NCBI GenBank assembly: GCA_012959785.1
Contig: DUCM01000007.1
Location: forward strand, 1-44,001
DNA length: 44,001 nucleotides
Origin: Planctomycetota bacterium
GTDB lineage: Bacteria > Planctomycetota > UBA1135 > GCA-002686595
Direction: 5' to 3'
Shown here: positions 8,572 through 17,268 of the stretch, in pieces
Layout: each line of letters begins with the position of its first letter
Numbering within the stretch: position 1 is the first letter of the stretch
The notes under the pieces: model-generated
What the model was told of the DNA's origin: nothing
The model's input: only the letters and a program-made list of their open reading frames with translations
The model's database searches: none
Program-made: the position numbers and the translations under genes

Positions 8572-9723
8572 TTGAGCGAATCCTCCCAGCCTCCCCCGCC
8601 GAGTCCCGCCCCTGTGGGCACGGTCTTGCATGTGCGCATCGCCACGGGCACCGGCGGCGGGCCGGAGAAAACCATCCTGAACTCGCCGCGGCACCTTGCT
8701 GCTCTGGGCTACCGCTCGCTGGTGGCCTACCTGCACCCCCCCGATGATGCGGGCTTTGAAGTCCTCAAGACCCGCGCCGCCGAAAAAGATTGCCCCCTGG
8801 TGGGCCTACCCGAGTCCCTGCTCATCGACCCCAGGGTGCTCTGGAAACTGGCCCGCCTGTGTCGCCAGGAATCCGTAACGATCTGGCACGGCCACGATTA
8901 CAAGTCGAACTTCTACGGTCTCCTGCTGCGCCCCTTCGTGGGTTTTCAAGTGCTCTCCACGGTCCACGGTTGGGTGCGCCACACCCGGCGTACGCCACTC
9001 TACTACGCCATCGACCGCTGGTGCCTGGGGCACCAACGGGCGGTGATCTGCGTCTCCCAGGATCTCTTCGAGAAATGCAGCGGCCTCGGCCTGGCGCCCG
9101 AACGCCTGCACCTTGTGGAGAACGCCATCGACACCGAGGAGTTCAAGCGCAAGACTCAACGCCCCCGCGCTGGTCGGATCCGCATCGGGGCCGTGGGGCG
9201 CCTCTCGGAAGAGAAGGGTTTTGGTTTCTTGATCGAAGCCGTGGAGCGCTTGATCGAGCGGGGCTTTGACATTTCCCTCGCCATCGCCGGTGAAGGCGAG
9301 TTGTTCGACGAACTCGAAGCACGCATGCAGAGTTCGGCCCACGCTGAGCGGCTGGAACTCCTGGGATTCCAGGCCGACACGCGGGCACTCTTCGAGGGCT
9401 TTGACCTCTTCTGCCTCTCGAGTCTGCGCGAGGGGCTGCCCAATGTGGTGCTCGAAGCCATGGCCATGGAAGTTCCCGTGCTGGCCACCCGCTCGGGAGG
9501 CATGCAGGCCTTCGCCCGCGACGGCGTCGACGCGCTCTTGGTGGAGCCCGGTTCCCCGGACGAGTTGGAGGCGGGACTCGCGCGACTCCTGGAAAATCCC
9601 GGCCAGGCCCGCAGCCTCGCCAGCGCCGCCCGCAGCCGGGTGCAGCGGGAGACCTCCTTCAGCGCCCGCATGGCGCGAGTGGCCGCGATCTACGACTCGT
9701 TGACGGGGTCCGCCCGTTCCTGA
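8572..9723 (+). CDS. Glycosyltransferase family 4
   Basis: The 383-residue protein has two Rossmann halves of the GT-B fold. The N-terminal half starts with VLHVRIATGTGGGPEKT, the glycine-rich acceptor-side loop. The C-terminal half has AVGRLSEEKG, the FDLFCLSSLREG segment and the retaining-enzyme signature E-x7-E at Glu287 and Glu295, followed by VPVLATRSGG. Donor and acceptor cannot be read from sequence; polysaccharide or glycolipid synthesis is the family-level expectation. The start is taken as the TTG at 8572 with a weak AGAGAG upstream; a GTG at 8614 is equally possible. It lies 48 bases after the aminotransferase and its 3' end overlaps the convergent larC by 34 bases. Confidence 0.9.
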   Translation: MSESSQPPPPSPAPVGTVLHVRIATGTGGGPEKTILNSPRHLAALGYRSLVAYLHPPDDAGFEVLKTRAAEKDCPLVGLPESLLIDPRVLWKLARLCRQESVTIWHGHDYKSNFYGLLLRPFVGFQVLSTVHGWVRHTRRTPLYYAIDRWCLGHQRAVICVSQDLFEKCSGLGLAPERLHLVENAIDTEEFKRKTQRPRAGRIRIGAVGRLSEEKGFGFLIEAVERLIERGFDISLAIAGEGELFDELEARMQSSAHAERLELLGFQADTRALFEGFDLFCLSSLREGLPNVVLEAMAMEVPVLATRSGGMQAFARDGVDALLVEPGSPDELEAGLARLLENPGQARSLASAARSRVQRETSFSARMARVAAIYDSLTGSARS

Positions 9724-10928
9724 AGCGCGGCCAGGGCCGCGGCCACGGCGCGGCGCTCGAGAGCGCGCAGGGACTCGCCGCTCTTTTGGGCCAGGGCGGC
9801 CAGGTCGTCGTACTCGGGGAAGATGTCCCGTTCACCGAAGGGCGAGGCGCCCGGGTAGTCCGGCCGCCGGCGCAACTTGAAGCGTACGGATTGACCGTCG
9901 ATCTCGAGTTCGAGGGCCTCGCGGCCGCATTCGATGCGTTCGACCCGGCTCCACCGCAGGCCCAGGGTCGGAGTGTGTTCAAAGACCACGGCGGCCAGGG
10001 ACTCACGCTCCGAAGCGCGGCAGAGGCAGGCGAGTAGCACGCCGGGGCGCTCCTTTTTCATCTGCACAGGCGTGGTCCACACATCCAGGGCGCCCGCCTG
10101 GCGCAGTGCCATAACGCACAGTCCCAACTCCTCGCCGGTGGCGTCGTCGAGATGGACTTCGAGCTGCCAGGCTTCGCGGGTCGGGGCGCCCTCATGCAAC
10201 TGACCGAGTTGCACGCGCACCAGGTTGGGCGGTCCCGTGGCGGGATCGCGGCGGCCTGCGCCGTAACCCAGGGCGCTGGCGCGGAACTCGATGTTCGCTC
10301 CAAACTCGGGGCACAGCTCGGCGAGCAGCGCCGCGCCGGTGGGCGTCAAGCGCTCACCCTCGCCGCCGCCCAAACGCATGGGCTGGCCACACAGGATCTC
10401 CACCACCGCGGGAACCGGCACGGCCAATTCGCCATGGGCGCAGGTCACGGTTCCCTCACCGGTCAAGGGCGGGCTGCAGTGCGCGGTTTGCACATCGAGC
10501 AACTCGCACGCGAGGGCCGCGCCAGCCACATCGATCAGGGTGTCCACAGCCCCAACCTCGTGGAAGTGCACGGCGTCCACGGCGACGCCGTGAACCCGCG
10601 CTTCCGCTTGGGCGAGGAGCAAGAGCACTCGTGTGCTGCGCTCCACCACCGACGGAGGCAAGTCAGCGGAGTGCAAAATGGCCAACAAGTCCGCAAGCTG
10701 GCGATGGGGCGGCGAGGCGCTCATCGGGCTGGAGACTTCGAGGAAGCGCGCCTTTATCGAACCGCGCTTGACCGTCTGCAAGGAGAGCCGCGCCTCACCA
10801 GGGAGCAGACGGTTCGCCAGGGCTTCGAGGTGCGGCAACTGAAAGCGCGTATCTCCCAAATCGAGCAAGGCGGCCAGGAACATGTCCCCGGCCAAACCCC
10901 CGAAGGGCTCTATGTACAAGCAGGCCAT
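9690..10928 (-). CDS. larC: Nickel pincer cofactor biosynthesis protein LarC
   Basis: LarC is the CTP-dependent cyclometallase that inserts nickel into the pincer nucleotide of lactate racemase-type enzymes. The 412-residue protein is full length. It starts MACLYIEPFGGLAGDMFLAAL, a typical beginning, has the HFHEVGAVDTLIDVAG signature, the TPTGAALL loop, and the C-terminal half with QMKKERPGVLL and the FKLRRRPDYPG region. In Lactobacillus plantarum larC is split by a programmed frameshift; here it is one continuous frame. larA, larB and larE are not in the window, so either they lie elsewhere or this protein serves another nickel enzyme. It is preceded by cheB at a distance of 40 bases on the same strand. 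Confidence 0.93.
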   Translation of the reverse strand: MACLYIEPFGGLAGDMFLAALLDLGDTRFQLPHLEALANRLLPGEARLSLQTVKRGSIKARFLEVSSPMSASPPHRQLADLLAILHSADLPPSVVERSTRVLLLLAQAEARVHGVAVDAVHFHEVGAVDTLIDVAGAALACELLDVQTAHCSPPLTGEGTVTCAHGELAVPVPAVVEILCGQPMRLGGGEGERLTPTGAALLAELCPEFGANIEFRASALGYGAGRRDPATGPPNLVRVQLGQLHEGAPTREAWQLEVHLDDATGEELGLCVMALRQAGALDVWTTPVQMKKERPGVLLACLCRASERESLAAVVFEHTPTLGLRWSRVERIECGREALELEIDGQSVRFKLRRRPDYPGASPFGERDIFPEYDDLAALAQKSGESLRALERRAVAAALAALQERADPVNES

Positions 10929-10968
10929 GGCTCAAAGGAGAACCTATCAGCCCCCAAAATAGCTAGGT

Positions 10969-12087
10969 TCAGCTGCGACTACGCGCGGCGCCGCAGCACC
11001 AGCTCTGTATTTTCCCCGCGATCTCCCCCACCGGCAGGATGACCTCGGCGAGGCCCAGGGTCACCGCCAGGCGAGGCATGCCGAAGACCACGCAGGTGGC
11101 CTCGTTCTGGGCGATGATCCGGGCGCCACCGGACTTGAGGAGCTTCAAACTGTCGCTACCGTCGTCGCCCATGCCGGTCATAATCACCGCCAGGGTGGTG
11201 TCGGCCATGATCTCGGCGGCGCAACGGAAAAGGTAGTCGACCGAGGGCTTGCAGCTCTTCTCGGGGGGATCGTCGGTGATCCGGATGCTCAATTCGCCGG
11301 CGATGTTGCGCAAGAACTTCATCTGCTTACCTCCGGGAGCGATCAGCACTTCACCGGGTCCCGCAACTTGGCAGTGCTGGGCCTCGCTGACCTTGAGCTC
11401 GCACTTGCGATCGAGACTCTCCGCCAGGGAGTGGGTGAAGATGGGCGGCATATGCTGGACGACGAGGATCGGAACCGGCAGGGACGCGGGCAAAAGTGGC
11501 AGAACCGCATCCAGGGCCTGGGGCCCCCCGGTGGAGGAACCCAGGACGATCAACTCGGGTGCCTTGACGCCTGAGTGCGAGCGCCGCGCTAGGGCGGCAC
11601 CGGGAGCTATGGGCCGCGAGTTGCCCGGCGCCCTGCGGTGACGGCGCTCTTGATAGGCGCCGCAGGCCAGCACACGGGGCAGAAGATCGCGCTTGAGATC
11701 GGCAACGGCCGACTCCAGGCCGTGGCCGGAAGTGGGCTTGCAGATCAAATCGAAAGCTCCCAGGCGCATGGCTTCGAGGGCCGCCCGGGCACCTTGCTCC
11801 GAGTGCGCGCTGACAACGATGGCGCCCACCTGCGCGGGCTTCGCTTGCAATCGCTTGAGCACTTCGATGCCGCCCATGACGGGCATCTCGAGGTCGAGGG
11901 TGATCACATCCACGCCGCCCTGCTCGATGCGATTGAGCGCCACCTGGCCATTGCGCGCGTGGCCCACGACTTCGATGTCGGGATGATCTTCGAGGACGCT
12001 GCGCAGGATCTTGCGCTGCACCACGGAGTCTTCGACGACGAGTACTCGGATGGGCTGGTTCACTGTGCTGGGCTCCTGAGCTCTCAT
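10969..12087 (-). CDS. cheB: Chemotaxis response regulator protein-glutamate methylesterase CheB
   Basis: CheB removes methyl groups from chemoreceptors and deamidates receptor glutamines, activated by phosphorylation of its receiver domain. The receiver has Glu19/Asp20, the phosphoacceptor Asp65 in LDLEMP and Lys117. After a basic, proline/alanine linker the methylesterase domain has Ser185 in GSSTGG, His212 in VVQHMPP and Asp309 in MTGMGDDG, so the catalytic triad is complete. The start is the ATG at 12087, because an AGGAG lies five bases upstream; the frame extends to 12195 without homology. Length, 372 residues, is normal. No cheA, cheW, cheR or receptor gene is nearby, so it is an isolated copy. 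Confidence 0.95.
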   Translation of the reverse strand: MRAQEPSTVNQPIRVLVVEDSVVQRKILRSVLEDHPDIEVVGHARNGQVALNRIEQGGVDVITLDLEMPVMGGIEVLKRLQAKPAQVGAIVVSAHSEQGARAALEAMRLGAFDLICKPTSGHGLESAVADLKRDLLPRVLACGAYQERRHRRAPGNSRPIAPGAALARRSHSGVKAPELIVLGSSTGGPQALDAVLPLLPASLPVPILVVQHMPPIFTHSLAESLDRKCELKVSEAQHCQVAGPGEVLIAPGGKQMKFLRNIAGELSIRITDDPPEKSCKPSVDYLFRCAAEIMADTTLAVIMTGMGDDGSDSLKLLKSGGARIIAQNEATCVVFGMPRLAVTLGLAEVILPVGEIAGKIQSWCCGAARSRS

Positions 12088-12228
12088 CTCGACTCCTGCA
12101 GTCTGGCGCGGCCCACGGTGCGGCCAGGTCAGACCCCATTCATCGACGCCCATGGGAGGGGCACTTGAGGGCAACCACCCGCCAACAGAGGGCACCTTTG
12201 GCGAAAGCCCCGAAAGGGTTCAGGCGCT

Positions 12229-15200
12229 CTACTCGGTGTCCAGCACGAGCTGCACCGAGACCTCGGAGCTGGAGCTGATGTGCACCTTTTGCGCCTGGCT
12301 CTTTACACCATTTTTCTGGGCCTGCAAGAAGTAAGTGCCCGGGCCCACGCCGCTGATGCTGAAGCCACCCGACCAGTCGCTGCGCGAAGTGCGACGGGAG
12401 GACAGTTCGTGGCCAGAGCTCGTCGTCAGCTTGAGCTTGGCCCCGCTCAAGCCCTGGCCATCGGCCCCCAGCACCGTGCCCGTCACCAAACCTCCGATCT
12501 CGAGCTGGACCTCGAAGCCGCTCCGGCTCTCGCCTTCGGCGAACACCAAGTCGTCGATCAGGACTGCACCCAGGTCCTCGCCGTGGTCTTGATTCCAGGC
12601 CCAGCGGGGGGAATCGGAAGCGCGCAGGAAGTAGCGTCCCGGTTCGATGTACTCGAACTCGAAGGACCCATCGCTGGCGCTGGAAACCGCACGAGCCTTC
12701 TGCGGCACGGCCTCGCCGGCTGTGTCCTGGTAGCGCACGAGTTTCAGGTTGCCTTTCTCGATGGCCTCGCCGCCCGCGCCAAGCAAGCTGCCGGAAAACG
12801 ATCCGGCGGGCAACTCAAAGTCGATCCGGCAAGTGGCCTGGCTGAGTTCGTGGGTGGACTCAGTAGTGTTGCGGCCACTGCCGATGCGAAAGATGTACGA
12901 GCCTTGCCCAGCCACGGTCAGGCTGTACTGGCCCTCGCTGTCGGTGACGACTGTGGCGCGATTGCGGCTGCGATCGACCTCGGATGTGCAATGGACTTGG
13001 TGGCCCGGCACGGGCTCTCCGGCCGAGGTCACACGACCCGATACTTGCACGGGGTTGGAGAGCGGAGCACCCAGGACGACACGTTCGCGGTCGCCCTCCT
13101 CGAGTACCACGAACTGAATCGCGTTCTGATAAAGATCCTCGCGGGAAGAAGAGACATAGGCTTGAACGAGGCCGGAACCTGCGACCCGGCCCTCTGGCTC
13201 CTCTGGTGCCTGCAATTGCAGGCGGTACTTGCCCGGGCTGAGGCCCTCGACCTCGAAGCGACCGCTCGAATCGCTTGTCACGGTCTCCCGATGGTTCACG
13301 CCGTCCTGGCCTCTGATTGTGATTTCGCGCCGGGCGACCTGGCCAACCGCCCCGTGCACCTGGCCCAAGATGCCGGCGGGGCTGCGCAAGCGCAAGGCCA
13401 CGCCTTCGAGGGTCGCCCCCGGCTCGACGGTGATGTAACTCGGCAAGCCCTGGCCGAAGTCTTCGCTGGTGGCGTAGACAGCCTTGCGGCCTGGAGCAAT
13501 ATCCTTGGCCTCAAAGCGCCCCTCGCCATCGGTGGTGGCCTTGCCGCCCCAATTGCCGTACATGATCTCGATGGTCTGCGGCTCGCCCTCGGCGGCAGCC
13601 TCCATCTGCACGTTGGCGCCCGAGACGGGATCGCCGCCGGGGCCGCGCACGATGCCGTGCACCCTGCCGTGGCGCGGCAAGACGAACTCGACCTCGCCAG
13701 CGCCGGGGCTTGTGATGACAACTTTTTCGCTTGAGGCGTGGTCGTCGGCGTGGGCGCTCAAGACCCAGGCGCCATCGCGCAGACCGTCAACCGCGAAGCT
13801 GCCATCGAGGGTGATCACGATGCGCTGAAAGCCGTCGTCCTTGTCGAGCGTTGACGGGCCGCCTGTTTGGGGCTCGGCAGAGATCAAGAAGCGACTGATC
13901 GGCTCACCCAGGTCGTCGACGGCCTTGCCCGTGACGCGGTCGCCGGGCTCGAGCACCAGGATCAGACCGGTGGTGCCCGGCTGGATGTCTTCCAGCTTGA
14001 TGCGATGGGTGGAGCCGCGACGGCGCAAGAGGCCTCGGCGGCCCTTGGCTCGCGCTTCTTCCGAGCGCTTCTTGTCGGCGCTGAGAACCGCTCGGGAGCT
14101 GGCGCGCACGACGCAGATCGTGTCTTCCAGACCGCTGATGGTGAAGGACCCATCGGCGGCCGTACGCTGGGAGTCCTTCTTGCCGATCATCATGGCGATG
14201 GTCCGGGCGTCCTTGTCCTGCTCGATGGTGACCCAGGCGTCCCCCGCCGGCGTGCCATCGCCCCAACGCACGATCCCCGAGATCGAGCGACCCTGGTCGA
14301 GCTCGATGGTCACCCCCCCCCGCACATCACCCTCGCGCAGGAGGCCGAGTTCCTTCTTCACCGCCAGGCTGCCCTGGGCTGTGGCGGTCAGGACCACCTC
14401 ACCTGGAACCACGCCGCGGAACAAGAACACGCCGTCGGCCTCCGTCTGCACGGTCTGGTGGTGCCACGAACCCTCGGTGGGATCGCACATGAGCTCCACG
14501 GAGACCTCGGCCAGCGGCTCGCCTGCGCGGCCGACAATCTTGCCCCGCACCTTGGCCCCCTTCGCCACCTGGCCCTCGAGTTCGGTGACTTCGCCTGACT
14601 TGACCGTGACTCCACTCTCCTCGTGCTCCATCCAGAGCGCCGTATGCACACTCAGGTTGTAGCTCGTGCTGGGGGGCACGGCGGTGATCTCGAAGCTCCC
14701 GCCGGGTTCGAGGGGCACGGTCTTCGCCCAGCGCCCACCGCTCCATTTACTGAGGGTCACCTTCCCACCGGCCACAGTCTCGTCGTTCCATTGTTCGCCG
14801 GGAGGTGCCTTGAGCCTGCCGCGGGCGACGCCGCCTAACTTGGGCTCCACCACCACTTCGGGGGGCAACTCGCTCATCTTCAAGGAGAGCTTCTCGGCCA
14901 TGTAGAGGTAACGACCCTCGACATCGATCCAGCCCCGGCGCGTGCTACTGGAGAAGGCCACGCGGAAGCGGCCCTCGCGCGAGACGCCCACGGCGTACTC
15001 GCGGCGCGGATCATTCTTGCCGCCAAAGCGCCGACCGCGGGCGGTGACCTCGACATCACCGGCGTCGGAGGGCAACTTGGCCGGGAAGACGATGCGACCT
15101 TCGACCCAGCAAACATCCTTGGGCAAGCGACTCTGCTTGCGAACCACCTTGCCCACCGGCGGCGGCGCAGCGTCTTGCACGGCCTTGCGCTCGGGCTCTG

Positions 15201-15384
15201 CTTCTGGGGCGGCGACAGCCGCGAGTTCCCCACTGGCCGGGGCTAGGGGCGCGATGCCCTCGCTCTGGCTGCCGGGGCCCAACTCGCCCGCTGCGGATAT
15301 GTGATGCTTGTCCAGGAAATATGCACCAGCGACCACCAGGCTGAGGACCAAGGCGACGAGGCTGAGGAGTAACTTGTTGTTCAT
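12229..15384 (-). CDS. Large membrane-anchored protein of carboxypeptidase-regulatory-like repeats
   Basis: The 1051-residue product begins with a short polar leader and one hydrophobic helix (LLLSLVALVLSLVVAGAYFL) without an obvious cleavage site, so it is probably anchored in the membrane with the rest outside. After an Ala/Glu-rich linker come about eight beta-sandwich units of the CarboxypepD_reg-like type. Each shows a G-x-P-x-(A/S) start such as GEPLAEVSVEL, GDPVSGANVQM, GEPVPGHQVHC or GQGLSGAKLKL, and an F-x-(I/V)-x-G-L-x-P-G-x-Y close such as GRFEVEGLSPGKYRL or GGFSISGVGPGTYFL. No catalytic motif is visible. Such proteins are common in Planctomycetota, of unknown role. The frame is open far upstream but that part is a shadow of two plus-strand genes. 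Confidence 0.88.
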   Translation of the reverse strand: MNNKLLLSLVALVLSLVVAGAYFLDKHHISAAGELGPGSQSEGIAPLAPASGELAAVAAPEAEPERKAVQDAAPPPVGKVVRKQSRLPKDVCWVEGRIVFPAKLPSDAGDVEVTARGRRFGGKNDPRREYAVGVSREGRFRVAFSSSTRRGWIDVEGRYLYMAEKLSLKMSELPPEVVVEPKLGGVARGRLKAPPGEQWNDETVAGGKVTLSKWSGGRWAKTVPLEPGGSFEITAVPPSTSYNLSVHTALWMEHEESGVTVKSGEVTELEGQVAKGAKVRGKIVGRAGEPLAEVSVELMCDPTEGSWHHQTVQTEADGVFLFRGVVPGEVVLTATAQGSLAVKKELGLLREGDVRGGVTIELDQGRSISGIVRWGDGTPAGDAWVTIEQDKDARTIAMMIGKKDSQRTAADGSFTISGLEDTICVVRASSRAVLSADKKRSEEARAKGRRGLLRRRGSTHRIKLEDIQPGTTGLILVLEPGDRVTGKAVDDLGEPISRFLISAEPQTGGPSTLDKDDGFQRIVITLDGSFAVDGLRDGAWVLSAHADDHASSEKVVITSPGAGEVEFVLPRHGRVHGIVRGPGGDPVSGANVQMEAAAEGEPQTIEIMYGNWGGKATTDGEGRFEAKDIAPGRKAVYATSEDFGQGLPSYITVEPGATLEGVALRLRSPAGILGQVHGAVGQVARREITIRGQDGVNHRETVTSDSSGRFEVEGLSPGKYRLQLQAPEEPEGRVAGSGLVQAYVSSSREDLYQNAIQFVVLEEGDRERVVLGAPLSNPVQVSGRVTSAGEPVPGHQVHCTSEVDRSRNRATVVTDSEGQYSLTVAGQGSYIFRIGSGRNTTESTHELSQATCRIDFELPAGSFSGSLLGAGGEAIEKGNLKLVRYQDTAGEAVPQKARAVSSASDGSFEFEYIEPGRYFLRASDSPRWAWNQDHGEDLGAVLIDDLVFAEGESRSGFEVQLEIGGLVTGTVLGADGQGLSGAKLKLTTSSGHELSSRRTSRSDWSGGFSISGVGPGTYFLQAQKNGVKSQAQKVHISSSSEVSVQLVLDTE

Positions 15385-15603
15385 GAAACGCGGAGTCCGG
15401 GACCGTGTTAGCAGGATGCAAACGGGCGGGTAGGCCTGCCCCAGGATACGCACAAGCGCCAGGAGTATTGTGCATTCCAGCGCCAAATCGTGCCCGGTTT
15501 GGAGGCTCCAACCCGCGGCCTTGGGCCACGGCCGGGGACCAGGGCATTGACTGGCGAGGGACTCGGCTCCAGGATGCGGGGCCCCTTGGCTGCTGGCCTC
15601 CCC

Positions 15604-16341
15604 ATGCCCACTTCTCCATCGCCCCTCCGCATCGCCCTTTGGTCCGGGCCACGCAACCTCTCGACCACGCTCATGCGTTCCTTCGAGGCCCGCGGGGACA
15701 CCTGGGTCACGGACGAACCGCTCTACGCCCACTACTTGAAGGAGACCGGCCTGCCCCACCCCATGGCGCAGGAAATCATGGCGACGGGCGAGACCGCTTG
15801 GCGCCAGGCCACCCTGGCCATGACCAGCGATCCTGCCGGAGGCTACCGGGTGCACTACCAAAAACACATGGCCCACCACCTCCTCGGGCACATCGGCCGC
15901 GACTGGTTGGGATCCTTGAGCCACGCTTTTTTGATCCGCGATCCCGCCCAGATGCTGGCGTCCCTCGACGCCAAGCAACCCCATCCGAGCCTGGAGGACA
16001 CAGGACTCCCCCAACAGGTCGAGCTCTTTTTGGCCCTGGAAAAAGAAAGCGGCAAGGCGCCGCCGGTGGTGGATGCGGGCGACCTCCTGGAGGATCCCCG
16101 GGGCAGGTTGACCTTGCTTTGCGAAGGACTCGGTCTCGAGTTCACACCCAAGATGCTCACATGGCCCCCGGGCAGCCGCGAGAGCGATGGGGTCTGGGCC
16201 TCGCACTGGTATGCCAATGTGGAAGCCAGTTCCGGCTTCGGCCCTCCCAAAACACAGGCCGCGCCCCTGCCCGCCCACCTCGAAGAATTGTGCAGCCAGT
16301 GCCAGCCACTGTATGAGACCCTGGCGCGGGCGTGCGTCTAA
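15604..16341 (+). CDS. Sulfotransferase-like P-loop protein
   Basis: The 245-residue protein has the N-terminal phosphosulfate-binding loop of the PAPS sulfotransferase superfamily (residues 13-23, WSGPRNLSTTL), followed by DTWVTDEPLYAHYLKETG, and later a strand FLIRDPAQMLAS that matches the 3'-phosphate-binding element with Arg and Ser. A catalytic base is not obvious, so transferase activity is uncertain. The start is the ATG at 15604 just before the conserved part; the frame extends upstream. An aminotransferase-like gene follows after 27 bases. From memory, the same two domains occur fused in plant proteins annotated as branched-chain aminotransferase-like, which supports a functional link between these two genes. 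Confidence 0.8.
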   Translation: MPTSPSPLRIALWSGPRNLSTTLMRSFEARGDTWVTDEPLYAHYLKETGLPHPMAQEIMATGETAWRQATLAMTSDPAGGYRVHYQKHMAHHLLGHIGRDWLGSLSHAFLIRDPAQMLASLDAKQPHPSLEDTGLPQQVELFLALEKESGKAPPVVDAGDLLEDPRGRLTLLCEGLGLEFTPKMLTWPPGSRESDGVWASHWYANVEASSGFGPPKTQAAPLPAHLEELCSQCQPLYETLARACV

Positions 16342-16368
16342 CCCAAGGACGCGCCCCCTCCCAACGAT

Positions 16369-17268
16369 ATGCTGCAAACCTTTGACGGACGCAACCGCGA
16401 CATCCTGATCAACATCGACGGCGAATTGATCCACCGGGACCAAGCGGGCATCAGCCCCTTCGATTCGGCGGTGCAGGGCGGGGATGCCGTCTGGGAGGGA
16501 TTGCGCCTCTATCAGGGACGCATCTTCCGTCTGGCCGCCCATCTCGAGCGCCTGCGACGCTCTGCCCAGGCGCTCTACTTCGAAGAGATCCCCAGCGCCA
16601 AGACAATCACCCGCGAGATCGCCCGCACCCTGGAAGCCAACGCCATGACCGACGGTGTGCACCTGCGCCTGACCCTCACCCGCGGGCGCAAGATCACTTC
16701 GGGCATGGATCCACGGCTCAACCAACAGGGCCCGACGCTGATTGTTCTCGCCGAGCACAAGGCGCCGGTCTACGGCGAGCGGGCGGTGACCCTGGTCACG
16801 AGTTCCCTGCGCCGCTTCCCCCCCGACTGCCTCGACCCCAAGATCCACAGCGCCAACCTGATCCAGTCGATCCTGGCCAAGATCGAAGCCAACCACGCAG
16901 GCGCCGATGATGCCCTGATGCTCGACCGCCAGGGTTTCGTGGCCGAAACCAACGCCACGCATGTGTTCGTTGTGCGAGATGGTGCGGTGTACACGCCGCG
17001 CCTGGTGGCCTGTCCCGAGGGCATCACCCGCGAGGCAGTCTTGGGCCTCTGCCGCGCCCACGACATCGCCCAGCGCGAGTGCGACCTGACTCTGACCGAT
17101 GTCTACGGCGCCGACGAGATGTTCTCTACCGGAACCATGGGCGAACTCGTGAGCGTCGCCGAGGTGGATGGTCGCCCGATCGGCCGGGACGGAGCCAGTC
17201 CCGTGACGGCGCGCCTGCAAGAGCTCTACGGAGAGCTCACGCTAAGCGAATCCGAGGCGCTCTGCTAG
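16369..17268 (+). CDS. Class IV PLP aminotransferase (branched-chain/D-amino acid aminotransferase-like)
   Basis: The 299-residue protein has fold-type-IV features in order: an N-terminal INIDGELI strand, FDSAVQGGDAVWEGLRLY with the RLAAHLERL helix, RLTLTRG, the Schiff-base Lys158 in LDPKIHSANL, Glu193 in GFVAETNATHVFVV, TPRLVACPEGITREAV, and EMFSTGTMGEL near the end. This covers branched-chain aminotransferase, D-amino acid transaminase and aminodeoxychorismate lyase; the NATHVF and STGTMGEL segments resemble branched-chain-like members, but substrate is not settled. The ATG at 16369 has no Shine-Dalgarno. It lies 27 bases after the sulfotransferase-like gene, probably in one transcript, and its last four bases overlap the convergent comF-like gene. 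Confidence 0.9.
   Translation: MLQTFDGRNRDILINIDGELIHRDQAGISPFDSAVQGGDAVWEGLRLYQGRIFRLAAHLERLRRSAQALYFEEIPSAKTITREIARTLEANAMTDGVHLRLTLTRGRKITSGMDPRLNQQGPTLIVLAEHKAPVYGERAVTLVTSSLRRFPPDCLDPKIHSANLIQSILAKIEANHAGADDALMLDRQGFVAETNATHVFVVRDGAVYTPRLVACPEGITREAVLGLCRAHDIAQRECDLTLTDVYGADEMFSTGTMGELVSVAEVDGRPIGRDGASPVTARLQELYGELTLSESEALC

Noticed and set aside
15385..17220. Upstream extension of the 1051-residue repeat-protein frame
   Set aside because: The extra 612 codons are antisense to the sulfotransferase-like and aminotransferase genes, and the hydrophobic anchor starts at 15384.
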